Source: Neoconidiobolus thromboides FSU 785 (taxonomy: Eukaryota; Entomophthoromycota; Entomophthoromycetes; Entomophthorales; Neoconidiobolaceae). Taken from it: a stretch of 64,000 nucleotides of DNA. A program made the position numbers and the translations under genes. The notes below the pieces were generated by a model that had not been told where the DNA came from, did not search any database, and saw only the letters and a list, made by a program, of their open reading frames with translations. The stretch is from NCBI GenBank assembly GCA_025603075.1, contig MU626278.1:62001-126000 (forward strand), written 5' to 3'. Below, in pieces: positions 1-10,935 of the stretch; the stretch's first letter is position 1; the number at the start of each line of letters is the position of its first letter.

Positions 1-1151
1 GAGCTATTAGTGGTTCCACTATCATCACCGTCGTTAGGATCGTTTACGGATGTAGTACTAGGAGTTAATGCAGACCAGCTCCAATTAGTCGTATCAAGTT
101 TATAAACAGCTGTACTAGAGGTTCCAACACCACCATAAATATATATATTCTTACCATCATCAGCTGCTGTATGTCCCATTAAATTTGAGGGTCCAGATTC
201 AGAGTTGGAAGTTGACTGTTTTTTCCACTCTAACTGGAAAGTTTGAGTGTTCCAATTACTCATATCGAGAGTGTAAACCGACAATAAGTTAGGCTTCCAA
301 TCAAGACCTCCTCCTCCAATTAGAATAGCCTTGCTACCTACGCATGATAAAGTTGCTCCTATTCTAGAACCTGGATTGTTTGCTAAGGCAGGATAATCAA
401 ATTTAGTTTGAGCATTAAAAACTATTTCCTCTGTTATTGAAAATGTTTGAATTCTTTCCTCGAATTTCGTGCCATCATACCCTCCATAAACTATAACAAC
501 CGATTTATCTTTCATATAACATGATGAATGAAAAGCAACAGGTTGACTATTCATAGAACGCAACCATTCAACTCTATCTATTTGATAGGATGAGAGCATT
601 TCAATTGCTTTGTTACCAGGCTTTCCACTTGAATCCGGGACAATGCCTCCATATAACAACAATCGTTCTTTTATTGCCATTAATGTTGCGCCTATACGTA
701 CTGGATCATCTAATGGGAAAGTAGGTGAATTACTAGAATTAGTCCACGTCCATTTGTCAGTGTTTAATGACAGTATTGGAATGTTTTGTTTTGATAAATC
801 TGAAGCTGCTGTAAAAGTATGTACATAGTTTGAGCTTGTTACTGAAGAGTGGAATTTCATTGGGTATGTCGTTTTTTCCGTTTTCAATTTATACCATATG
901 TTTTGATTTAGATCGAAAACCATTGTATCTGCATAAGGCTTTGCTGAATAAACATCAGCTGTCGGTTGTATACCGCCATGTATTATTAATTGGTTATTGA
1001 CTATTGCTGAAGAGTGAAGAGCTAAAGGCTTTGGATCAGCCTTTACAAGATTTGAAGACCCTAGAGAAAGTATTGGAGTTATTGATAAAAAAAATGAACA
1101 AATTAAAATGGGAAAGTCATTTATCTTTGATTTTATTAGAACTGAAAACAT
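1..1151 (-). CDS. Kelch-repeat (galactose-oxidase-like beta-propeller) protein, 5' part
   Basis: A single uninterrupted reading frame runs from an ATG at 1151 to the left edge, about 383 codons without a stop, so the C-terminus lies outside the window. The N-terminus is hydrophobic (around LICSFFLSITPILSLG, residues 16-31) and looks like a signal peptide or signal anchor. It is followed by repeated blade units ending in a Gly-Gly pair: LIIHGG, LLLYGG, VIVYGG, ILIGGGG, YIYGG, each followed some 20-30 residues later by a Tyr/Val-x-Leu-Asp...W pattern. That is the kelch signature. Kelch propellers are protein-interaction folds, and secreted or membrane-tethered kelch proteins are common in early fungi. 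No catalytic galactose-oxidase residues can be assigned. A Thr/Ser/Asp-rich linker begins near the left edge. Specific function unknown. Confidence 0.85.
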   Translation of the reverse strand, partial: MFSVLIKSKINDFPILICSFFLSITPILSLGSSNLVKADPKPLALHSSAIVNNQLIIHGGIQPTADVYSAKPYADTMVFDLNQNIWYKLKTEKTTYPMKFHSSVTSSNYVHTFTAASDLSKQNIPILSLNTDKWTWTNSSNSPTFPLDDPVRIGATLMAIKERLLLYGGIVPDSSGKPGNKAIEMLSSYQIDRVEWLRSMNSQPVAFHSSCYMKDKSVVIVYGGYDGTKFEERIQTFSITEEIVFNAQTKFDYPALANNPGSRIGATLSCVGSKAILIGGGGLDWKPNLLSVYTLDMSNWNTQTFQLEWKKQSTSNSESGPSNLMGHTAADDGKNIYIYGGVGTSSTAVYKLDTTNWSWSALTPSTTSVNDPNDGDDSGTTNS

Positions 1152-2981
1152 TGTTAGTTTTGGTGTTAGATTGATTCTATTAATTATTTTAACAAAAATT
1201 TCAAGGAATATTAATTATAGTATATTTGTAAACAGTTAATATTGCATTTGAATTTTGAGATGCTATTGCTATTTAACTTATTCCTAAAAGTTATCTTTAA
1301 GTTGTATTATTGAAATTAAATGTCCTAAGCCCTTTAAAAATAGAAAATAGAAAAGATATTATTAGATTTAATTAAGGGTAAAAGTTGACAATGTTCTTGG
1401 TTTACTTGATTTGTAAATTCAACTCTAACTTGAATTTCATTGGTGAATACCTTCATTAATCCACTAAAATAGGAATTAATTGTGGTAATAAGGACTAATT
1501 AGAAAGCATCTTTTAATAGAACTAAAATTAGAAATTTTATTAGACCAAATCACTTCGAACTCATCAAAGTTATTGGTTGAAAATTAGCTTTAAAATCACA
1601 TGAACCCCACAGAATCTGATTTCAACATGTTTTCTGCTGTTAAAACTTGGTGTAAAATTATTACATGGTAAAAAGTCTTCTGTGGAGAATATATTTAAAT
1701 ATTGCCAAGCGTGTAATAGAATTAATAGTAACATAAATATTTAATAGCTTTAAAATATACAAAAAATATAAACTTATTCAATGTAATAAGAGTGTATAAA
1801 AATTAAAAATTTATAGCTAATATGAAAACAGCAACTTTTTTCTTTTTCTTTTTAAGTCTTTTAAATGCTGAAATGAGAACGCTTTGCTTATGTTTTATTT
1901 TTAATATAGATTGCAATATTTGATGAATACTAAGCAATAGATTGTAAATAGAATAACTGTCAATAATATTCTAATGGCTAAACTTTACATTAAAAGAAAA
2001 TAAATTTCTTACTATAACAGTAAGACACAGCTTAAATACTAACTTATGCTATATAACAATATTTGAATATCAATCGTATTTTAATAGGATTTATTGAACT
2101 TTAAAAGAATAAATGTGATGTATCATTTCAAATATTGAATTCTAGTTTAATTTATTTTTAGAAAGTTTCAATCTTAAAATAAAATTTATTAGATTTATTT
2201 TAGAATTATGGTGATCTTTTAAGTTAAAATAATGTCAGTAGTTTTATAATATCAAAACTGTGTAGTTTGAATGATTTTTCAAATCTTGAAGTCAATGTTA
2301 AGTAAAAGTATTATATGTCATAGTATAAATAAAATCTAAGTTTTAAGCTATTTTTTACACTTAATTAGCTTTTTCAAAAGAAATATTGATAGTAATATGG
2401 ACATTTAAAATCAGATGGTTAATTATTTTGCCTGGAAATATACATACAATCATAATTTTAAATAATATACTTTTAGAATACTACTAGAATTGTCAAAAAA
2501 AAAAATGTATATCATACTATTAGGCATACTAATCATGCTTATTATACATGTTTGTATTAATTGCTAAAGGACCCTAAAAACACAACAGAAGTAAAAATTA
2601 AATTATATATAAAGGGCAATAAAATTACATGAAATTTCACAATATCCAGATATTTTTCTTGGCTTCATTATTATATAACTACGCTTTTATACATTATATG
2701 AAAAATTATTAGTAAAAGATTACTTATTAAACATATGTGTATTATTTACATCAATTATATTACTCAACAATCTTTAGATACAATGGATTATTATTATTAT
2801 TAAGATATATGCTATTTCATTAGAAATATAGAACGCTGATTTTAATGGGTATATTATTTTATAATCTAAGGTTAGGATAGTTTTATAATATTACTTGTTT
2901 AATATTAAAAGCATTTTTGCTACAAAGATAATGGGTATATATTGTATGAAAAAAGTAGCTTTGAGAGTAAAATGAACTAAT
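1152..2981. other. Intergenic, no gene recognised
   Basis: Very AT-rich, with stops in all frames and no domain-bearing reading frame. It includes the upstream region of the kelch gene. No tRNA or rRNA was recognised. Confidence 0.6.
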
Positions 2982-3080
2982 AAGGATGCTTTTTTTGGTT
3001 TCATTGTTTTTTCCATTTTTTAAGCGCTATTTGAGTGGAGAAATTATTAGTAAAATTCTTAAACAGAAAAATACATCCCT
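2982..3080 (-). mobile_element. MITE copy 1 (~99 bp)
   Basis: Starts AAGGATGCTTTTTTTGG and ends AATACATCCCT. The interior carries TTAAGCGCTATTTGAG, shared with the other copies. Orientation is opposite to the reference (GGGGATGTATTTT...). The flanking 4-mers (TAAT and ATAT) no longer match, so this is an older copy. Confidence 0.8.
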
Positions 3081-3092
3081 ATATATATATAG

Positions 3093-3557
3093 TGTGAAAT
3101 CTGGTACTCAGTGTTTGGAGTCAAAAGTAGTTCTTACTTAGTTGGCTAACCATAAGTCGAAAGGCCTTAGTTTATGTAACTAAGACAGACTTGAATTATG
3201 AAGAATAGCACATAATAGACTACGGACTATGTAAGACAAATAGAATAGGCAATACTAATGTAAAATCTACGTAAAATACTATTAAGAAAACTTGGTGACT
3301 TTATTGAATGTACAAGATATCAGGGAATAATTCAGTTAAAAAGCCTTGAGTTACTATATCCTAAAATCTCTTTTATACTCCAAAAAGTATGAACATTAAA
3401 ATGGAAAGATAATGCCCTTCGGAATCACATGAAAGAAATTCTCATAGTAAATCAAAACAAGAGCATAGGATTGATTGTCTCTGAATTCGAGAATACAACA
3501 ACTTAAGTGATTATTATGATATAATCAATCATGGAGCTTACAAAGCGATATTTCATA
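3093..3557 (+). repeat. Solo-LTR-like dispersed repeat, copy A (~465 bp)
   Basis: Begins TGTGAAATCTGGTACTCAG and ends GCGATATTTCATA. The termini are an 8-bp near-inverted repeat (TGTGAAAT / ATTTCACA in the consensus). Homologous copies are at 16946-17407 (inverted), 18283-18742 and, decayed, 17915-18275. Length, TG...CA ends and lack of coding are LTR-like, but no 5-bp target duplication was found and no internal retroelement sequence is present. Confidence 0.7.
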
Positions 3558-3728
3558 ACTGTTTAAGTTTAATATTATCAATAATAAACTCTAATAATGT
3601 TTTTATTTTGTTATAAAATTTAGTTATAAAAGTTTATGTTTAAGTTTAATAAAAATTAAAGTTAAATAATTAAATAATTATATATTGTATATTTATTAAA
3701 TATTTAATAAAAATAACATAAAGCATAC

Positions 3729-3824
3729 GTGGATGTATTTTTTTTGTTTAAGAATTTTACTACAATCTTTTTACTCAAATAGTGCTTAAAAAATGGAAAA
3801 AGAATGAAATAAAAAAACAGTCTC
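3729..3824 (+). mobile_element. MITE copy 2 (~96 bp)
   Basis: Starts GTGGATGTATTTTTTTTG and ends AAAAAACAGTCTC, with the internal AAATAGTGCTTAAAAAATGG of the family. Flanks are ATAC on the left and ATAT on the right, a 4-bp duplication with one mismatch. Confidence 0.8.
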
Positions 3825-4316
3825 ATATATTAATCATAACACTAGAAAATTTCATAAAACACATAATTTTACATTGTTTGCATTTAATACTAGATAAGAA
3901 ATAAAAATATACTTAAAGCCAACTACAATAAATACAACTTATTAACTATTAGAAGTTAAAATTTTATTAAGGTTTATGTAATAAAATTATTCAAAAAATC
4001 TGTATAAAATACTTGTTTTTACATATATATTTACTACTAAATATATATAAGGATATGCTAGCCACCAACAATAAACTTGACTACTAAACACCAACATAAT
4101 TTTAATATTAAATAAAACAGAAAGTAAATGTTCAATTTATAAACTCAAATTTATAACTTTATAAAAATCTCACATGAATATATATAATTTAAATTAGTTT
4201 TTATTTAATACTCTAAAAACAATAACTATACAACCAACCAACAGTATAAACCTTCGTTTACTAAACACATAGTTAACTTTTTTATAAAATAAATTTTATT
4301 TCCTCCCTAAATAACA
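3825..4316. other. Intergenic, nothing recognised
   Basis: AT-rich sequence downstream of the proteasome gene. No reading frame with protein features was seen. Confidence 0.5.
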
Positions 4317-5425
4317 TTAATCTTCCATAGCATTATCATTATTTTCAGTATTTTGTTCAGTAACTGGTAACTCTAAAGAATCGAGATAAGGAACAGTTTG
4401 ATCATCTTCAAGGATAACAACATCTTCAGTTTGTCCAACAAGAGCAATAGACACATTTTTACTTGAAAGGGTCACATCATTTGGTAAAGTAGCTTGTAAC
4501 GCTTGTAAGGCATGTTTAATAAGTTCATCATCAGAAGCTAAAAAGTAGCTAAATTAAAAATTAGTTTCACTAGCACTAAATTAAAATTTACCAGTAGGAT
4601 AAGTATCTAAATATTTTTCCAAATAAGTTTTTGCAGATTGACTACGAGCTCCTATTGACATAGCAAAATATTCAAAGTTATTACCACTTGGACTAGATTC
4701 ATAAAGATGTGGACCAGTTTCCTATTAAATTTTAAAGTTTAATTATTTTTTAAATTAATCTTATTTAAAATTACATCTTTTCCAATAACTAAAAATCCAA
4801 CACCATATGGACGTCCACCATAACCTTGGGTATTGGCTTGTGCCTCTAAAATTTTTATTAATTTAAATTTTTTCGATTGTATAGTATTAATTTACTATCT
4901 CCTAATTGATTAATAATACGAGAAACTGGTAATGGGCGATCATAAACCATCTTTGATTTTAAGGCTTCTGTACGCATATAACGGCTAATATATATATTTA
5001 AAACTAAACAATGATGGATTTAATGATTATATTTACCTTAATACTCTAGCATCTGAAGTCAAACCAGCGATGGCAATAGCCATATGGTCATCAATTAGAA
5101 TGATTTTTTTTTGATAGCTAGCTAAATCATGGGGAGATCTCTATTAACAAATTTTATTAATTTATCTATTAATTTACGAGATCTTCAAATCCCTCATTCA
5201 TCCACTTTTATTCTATTCTCAACTACTATAATCTTCATCCATAATAAAAAAATAAGGAAATAAAATAAAACTTACTTTTAAAGCAACCAAAACAGCACTT
5301 GATTTTGAACGGATACCAACCACAGCTGAACCTTGTTTTACAGCTTCCATAGCGTATTCTATTTGATGTAATCGACCTTGTGGACTCCATACGGTTACAT
5401 CATTATCATATTGATTACGGAACAT
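4317..5425 (-). CDS. PSMA1: 20S proteasome subunit alpha-6 (PSMA1/Pre5 type)
   Basis: The N-terminus [18 protein letters not shown] followed by [16 protein letters not shown] is nearly identical to the alpha-6 (PSMA1/Pre5) signature of the 20S core. Several short introns interrupt the gene; the first exon is about 5276-5425 and ends LKGTAAG-type. Later exons give [48 protein letters not shown] and [14 protein letters not shown], all alpha-type landmarks. The C-terminus is an acidic, Asn/Glu-rich tail ending NAMED. Alpha subunits form the outer ring that gates substrate entry and docks the 19S particle; they are not proteolytic. The start is at the family position. It is divergent from the MRNIP-like gene with a 265 bp shared upstream region. 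Confidence 0.95.
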
Positions 5426-5510
5426 TTTTTTGAAAAGCTTTGGTTAAATAAAATTTAGTAAATAGAGAAATAATAATATTGGGTTACAACATTAATAGCA
5501 CTTTTTTTGT

Positions 5511-5518
5511 TGACGTAA
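5511..5518 (+). promoter_or_regulatory. ATF/CREB-like bZIP site candidate (TGACGTAA)
   Basis: TGACGTAA lies in the 265 bp shared upstream region of the divergent proteasome alpha-6 and MRNIP-like genes. It matches a known bZIP half-palindrome variant. Occurrence by chance is possible. Confidence 0.25.
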
Positions 5519-5690
5519 GATACATTAGCTTGGTTGAAATTGTAGAGTGATAATTGATAACCTATTATTTAGTTAATTTAAGGAATTTGATTGGCTATTA
5601 ACTTAGACAAATTAAATGTTTGAATTTCAACAGTAGTAAAATTAAAATAATAACAGCATTAATCTAAATAAATTATTATTATTTAACACT

Positions 5691-6291
5691 ATGCTCTTCC
5701 AAGTATTACAATGTGTGTATTGTAATATGTATCAAGTCCATCAGGTAAGTGTTTCTTCATATTTATATTTAACTATTTAAACTAAGTTATTAATTTCAAT
5801 CTAAGTAGGAAAAAAAAGCGATAAAATTTAAATGTAAAGTATGTAATCAAAATCAAAGCTATCAAAAAATTTTATTTGTAGGTAGCGGTAAAGAATGTCG
5901 CCTAAAAGTACAAGAGTTCAATGCTGAGTTTATTACTGCTACTGAAAAATTAGGATTCACTCAAGTTAATGAAACTACTGACCCATCAGAATTTACCCAA
6001 GTAAAAGAAAGCACTCCTATTGATATTAGTGATTCCAATTCAGATGCTGAGTTTACTAATATGGATAAAGAATTGGAAGCTAAAATCTTTGAACAAGAAT
6101 TAAAAAAACTACGAGGTGATAAATCTAAATTAGAATATAAACCAAAGATAATACAAACTGATAAAAAAGAAAAAACTCAATCATATAAACCATATAAATT
6201 GCCTACAAAAAAAGCATCTAAATGGGATAAATATAAAGAACCAAAAGAGAAAAAAGAGCATAATAAAAATGACAATTATTTATTCAAATAA
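5691..6291 (+). CDS. MRNIP: MRN-complex-interacting-protein (MRNIP/UPF0544) family zinc-ribbon protein
   Basis: Two exons (5691-5744 and 5809-6291) join in frame across a 64-nt GTAAGT...TAG intron. The N-terminus reads QCVYCNMYQVHQ, EKKAIKFKCKVCNQ, then QSYQKI..GSGKECR. This matches the MRNIP family, which has a CxxC zinc ribbon with QAHQVKK..KWxCKxCxEKQS and GxGxDCR. In animals MRNIP binds MRE11-RAD50-NBS1 and supports the DNA-damage response. The rest (about residues 60-180) is acidic and then Lys-rich, with low complexity. A late basic SKWDKY segment resembles the C-terminal Ser-Lys-Trp motif of the family. The short N-terminal exon is missed if only long frames are considered. Function in fungi is inferred. 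Confidence 0.75.
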
Positions 6292-6336
6292 AACAATATA
6301 ATTAAATTAATTTTTATTTGGCTTTTTTATTTAATT

Positions 6337-7181
6337 TTATTCTTTTTTCATTTCATTGACAATTTCATCATCAAGTTCAATAATATCACCATATTTATTT
6401 CTTTTAATCATAGTATCATTCATTTTGAAATCATTAAATTCTTGATTGACACTTCCATCATTATTATTTTGACCTAATGTTTTTTCACGAATAGTATCCC
6501 AAGCATTACCATTTTCTTTAGTTTCACTTTTATTTTCTGTTCCTACAGAAGTCCCATTTCTGTCTACTCTTGCTTTATAATCTGGTGGTTGTAAAATAGG
6601 CAAACCTCTTTTTTGACGTTCATTTTGAAATATCTCACTAAAAAAAGATTAAGAAAAATTTAAAAAAGTTATTGTTGACTTACACCACTTCTTTAAATAT
6701 ATTTTTTAATTTTTGTTGATCTGGCATTGATTTGATCGTCTTCATAGCAGAATTATAGCCAGTTAAAAATCCAATTTGTGTACCGACAAAGGCAAACGCT
6801 ATTGTCATTAATTAATGCTTATTCTATTTTCATAGCACTATATTCTTTAAAGTTACCTGTTGACATCATTCCAATCCTGAGAAAATTAACTGGTTTTTTT
6901 CTCAATGCTAAAAAAAATCGGTTACTATTGATTCTGATAAAATTGATCCAAAAATAATACTTACCTACCAAAACACCACCAAATGAACCACCAACAGCCG
7001 CAAAAAATACTACAAAAAATACATTTTGTTACTCGAATTATAATTAAATTCAATTTTTAAACTCACCATGTTGTCTCACTTGATTTTTAGCTTTATTAAG
7101 TAATTCTTTTTCCTCTCGAGTTAATTCGTATTTATCCAATACGGGTTGGATTTTAGTCATCATTTCATTTGCTTTATTCAT
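6337..7181 (-). CDS. Small membrane protein, possibly OCIA-domain-like
   Basis: Reading from an ATG at 7181, about five exons join through short introns. The N-terminus is MNKANEMMTKIQPVLDKYEL with TREEKELLNKAKNQVRQHG. Two glycine-rich hydrophobic stretches follow (VFFAAVGGSFGGVLVG, and IAFAFVGTQIGFLTGY), then a polar tail with WDTIR and a terminal NKYGDIIELDDE. A two-helix membrane core and an NKYGD-type C-terminal motif recall OCIAD/asrij proteins, which sit in mitochondrial or endosomal membranes. The match is weak and the diagnostic ESFW motif of OCIA proteins is not visible. Exon borders in 6640-7050 are tentative. Confidence 0.5.
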
Positions 7182-7763
7182 TGAGTTTATTTCTCTTTTA
7201 TCTAATATAATAATAATAAAAAATAAAAAATAAATAAAATTGTTATTTATGTTTCATAACTACTTGATCATGACGTCAACTTGAACGAAATAGTTTAGTT
7301 CAAATTTATTTTTTAAATTGATAATAGGGAATTATTGACACTTGAATGTGGTTTATTAATAAAATATTTAAAAGATAAAAGATGACTAAAAGTGAGTTAG
7401 TTTATCAACATTTTATTTCACTTTTATTGTTAAAAATCCCATTTTTATATCTGAAAATTGATTGATTTATATATCCCCATTTCATTCTATAAACTAAGAA
7501 AATAGTCAAAAAAAAATACAACCCTTTTTAGATAATTGTTATATGAACTCAATACTTGACTTTATAACGAAATAAAGAAATATGTTTTTTTATAATAAAT
7601 GAGTATGAAAAACATTCAAGTGTAAAATCAAACTTGTTTATATTCTTGCTTATTCGTTTAGGCCATGTATATATGGAATCAAACAGTAATATTGTAAGGA
7701 GAACTTTTAATTTATCGGTGTTAGAAAAAGCAATTGATTAAGTAGGATAAGGAAAGAAACAAT
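7182..7763. other. Intergenic between two minus-strand genes
   Basis: AT-rich; contains the CRE palindrome. No further gene was recognised. Confidence 0.5.
7271..7278 (+). promoter_or_regulatory. Perfect CRE palindrome TGACGTCA
   Basis: The full 8-bp ATF/CREB palindrome lies 90 bp upstream of the start at 7181 (minus strand), a plausible promoter distance. Binding is inferred from the motif only. Confidence 0.4.
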
Positions 7764-8344
7764 TTAGTTTGGTATTATTTTTGTCATCAGATCCTGTGTG
7801 GAAATTGGTCTTTTACTCCTGATTATTGTATGTAATGGACTATCGTCTGCTGTTCTAAATTTAATTATTAGCATTGATTCAGAGTACAATGAAGACTTAA
7901 AGCTCCTAATACTTACCTTTGTATTTCAGCCATTAATTTGATTAAAGTTTCTTTCTTTAAATTAATATTCTCATCTAACCAGTTTTTTATTTTTTTTAAT
8001 TGCTTAATACTTTTTTCAATTTCTTCACCTGGTTTTTTATTTCCTTTATGATCAATAGCGAGTAAATCCCAATGTTCTGATGGTATTGAGGATTCAATAT
8101 TTGATTGTATTTCTGTTATTCTTGATTTCATTTCGGTTTGATAATCATAATAAATGGATTCTATATTTTTTGATATGCTAAAGTAATCATATTAGTTATC
8201 TAAAAGCTTTTTTTGGAAATGTTGATTTATTTACTTTTCTTCTTTAGAATACATTGTTTGTATACTTTTCATACTTAATATACTTCGTAATTGAGCTGAT
8301 AAGATGTAATTACTTAGTAACGTTTTAGGCGTTGTTTCCGTCAT
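7764..8344 (-). CDS. Unrecognised small helical/coiled-coil protein (~150 aa)
   Basis: Three exons join in frame. Exon 1 starts at ATG 8344 (METTPKTLL-like start, MTETTPKTLLSNYILS). A GTAAAT intron follows, then exon 2 with IESIYYDYQTEMKSRITEI and HWDLLAIDHKGNKKPG. The second intron (GTAAGT, branch TGCTAATA, TTTAG) leads to a last exon ending STQDLMTKIIPN. Stopping at the apparent TAA at the exon 2/intron border would miss the last exon. The protein is Lys/Glu-rich with heptad-like helices and no membrane segment. I do not recognise it; a small subunit of a larger nuclear assembly is possible (the tail faintly recalls Mediator subunit 4), but this is speculation. It is divergent from RRN3 (225 bp). 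Confidence 0.55.
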
Positions 8345-8568
8345 TTTGTGATGTATAATTGAAAGAATTTTTCAAAAATAATAGGAATAAAAAATTCCAA
8401 AATATTGGAAATTAATAATCCACCAATTAAATTGGATCCATTTCAATTCCATTTCAACCAATAAAATTTCATAGTTTTAATTTTGGTAAATTTTTATTAA
8501 ATGAAAGAATTATTAGTTTCAAATAGTTGTTTTTTTTTAATATAAAAAAACATCTTGGAGTTATAAAA

Positions 8569-10724
8569 ATGGCCAATTTAAATCAAGAAATGATAGATAT
8601 GGAAAGTAGGATAGATGAATCTACTTATAAATTTATGGCTAGTTTTATTTTAGGGGCTATTCGAGAAAACAATATGGTGAGTCTTCACATATTCTACTTT
8701 CAATAATTATAATTAACTTCTGTAATTGTAGGGTAAAGTCAAAGCATATAATGAATTAATTTCCGAATTTGAAGATACATCTTCAAGAGTAGATTATAAA
8801 AAAATATTATTATGGATTCAAGTATTAAATCAACATGTATCTATATTAAACAATCAAAATCATTTATTAATTGAAAAAATATTAAGTTTAAAATGGTATT
8901 TACAACCTCAATTTTTTGTTAATAATTTTTATTCATTAATTAAAAACATTATTACCTATCATTCTTCTTTTATTGAACCAGCAATTCAAATTACAGTTAA
9001 ATTATTTTTGAAAGGTAATAAAATTTGTATTCTGGAGAATTATTTTTATGCTAATTTTCATTTTCATTTTTATATTAGAATTAGGTAATGGTATTATCGA
9101 CAATCAACAAGCCAATGAAAGAATTCATCATTTGTTACAAGAATTATTAACGTTGGTACCTACTGCACCTACCTTTTTATTTGATTATTTAGTATTATGT
9201 TTTCCAAGAAAAAGACAATCTATAATACAACAGAAATTATTTTGTGAAAATTTAATCAAAGTAATTAATTATGCTCCTTATCTTACAGGACAAATTCTAG
9301 GTTTAATGATTGAAAGAATTTTAAAAATTGATGTAAGTATTTATTGTTATGTATTAATATAGTTAATCTAATATTTTATTTAGGTTGAAGTTCAAGTAGA
9401 AATTGAAGAATTACAATTACAAGAAAATAATCCATCTGAAGTTATATTTGAAATGGATATGAATGATATAAAGCCAATTGAAAATAATAACAATAATAAT
9501 AATGACGAAGAAGATAATAGTGATATTGAATCAGACGAAGAAATAGTTGCAAGCGAAATTAATATAACTGAATTAGTAGAAAAATTAGATATTATGTTAG
9601 AAATATTATTTTTGTATTTAAGTGAAATAGATTATACAACCACCCATGGACATATAATATATACATTAATATTAACTAGTTTTGATAAACTAATATTAAA
9701 AACGTTTAAATCGAGATATACTCAATTTATAGTGTTTTATTTATGTTCTAAAAATAAACAATTTGCGGATAATTTTCTTGGTGATTTATTTAAATCTTTA
9801 TTTTCAGAGCAAATACCTCAAGTTACTCGTATAGCTTCAGCAGCTTACATAGGTTCCTTTATTGCTAGAGCTAAATTTTGTGAAGATAGTTATGTTTGTA
9901 CAACAACTCAAATGTTAACCGAATGGTTAACTTGGCATCTAGAAGCCCAAGGTCCAAATGCTACTTTAGATCCTAATAGACATGCTATTTTTTATGCTGC
10001 TACTCAAGCTGCTCTTTATATCTTTTGTTTTCGTTGGAAATTATTTATATTAAATGAAACTATAGATTCTACGGAGAGATGGCATCCTGCTGTTACTGTA
10101 TTAAGACATATTATTAATTCAAAACTAAATCCATTAAAGGTAAGTTTTAATAATATATTAATATTATAATAGTTATACTTATTAACAATTAATTAGGTAT
10201 GTAATGAGATTGTAGTAGAACAATTTAGTAATTTAAGTCATCAGTTAAATTTTATGTATTGTTATCCAATTATTGAAAATAATCGAAAATTATACTTACC
10301 AATTAATTTACAAGGAACTATTGATAAAGAAGGTTTCTTCCCGTTTGATCCATTTAAATTGACAAAAAGCAAAAGATTTATATTACCTTTATATGTAGAA
10401 TGGGAATCTTTAATTGAAGATAAAGATTATAATCAAATAAATAACAATAATAATATTAATGTTAATAATGTTATTAATAATATTAATATTAGTAATGGAA
10501 TAGAAGATGAAGATAGTTTTAATGTTGGATCAATACCTTCTCCATTAGTATTAAAAGCAATAACTGAACCTAAACAAGTGAAACAAAAAAATAATTTTAA
10601 CAAATCATCATCTCAATTAAAAAATTTTGCTTTCTCTTTAGAAGATGATGATTTTGATTTAAGTTCTTCAATGATGGCTATTTCTCTTTCCCCAAATATT
10701 TTGCCAAAAAAATCAAAAAAATAA
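8569..10724 (+). CDS. RRN3: RNA polymerase I initiation factor RRN3/TIF-IA
   Basis: Five exons run from ATG 8569; introns lie near 8677-8730, 9015-9077, 9331-9383 and 10140-10196. The conserved core reads TRIASAAYIGSFIARAKF, followed by LTEWLTWHL and HAIFYAATQAALYIFCFRW, then FNNILI/VCNEIV and LNFMYCYPIIENN. These are landmark segments of the RRN3 HEAT-repeat fold. RRN3 bridges Pol I and core factor at the rDNA promoter and couples rRNA synthesis to growth. An acidic Asn/Asp/Glu-rich insertion (around 9480-9540, starting after PIENN) corresponds to the acidic loop of the family. A second Asn-rich insert lies at 10430-10500. The tail is Ser/Asp-rich, ending in Lys residues. The gene is tail-to-tail with VPS15. 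Confidence 0.9.
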
Positions 10725-10796
10725 TTTCATTCTTTATTATTATTTAAATTTTCTCCAATTGAGTTTTTTTGTGCTTATATAAATATAGATAGCTTT

Positions 10797-10935
10797 TGAT
10801 ATTATTATTATTATTTAAATATATTTATTATTTATTTATTATTTATTTACTATTTATTTATTATTTATTTATTTATCATTTATTATTTATTTATTTATCA
10901 TTTATTATTCATTTATTTATTATTTTTAATTTATA
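10797..10935. repeat. TTTA/TTATTTAT-type simple tandem repeat
   Basis: An imperfect array of TTTATTA and TTTATCA units fills most of the 206 bp between the convergent ends of RRN3 and VPS15. Such tracts may carry poly(A) signals for both genes. Confidence 0.8.

Noticed and set aside
610-828. 72-codon plus-strand frame inside the kelch region
   Set aside because: Shadow of the minus-strand kelch gene, which is open over the whole 1-1151 stretch with clear repeat motifs.
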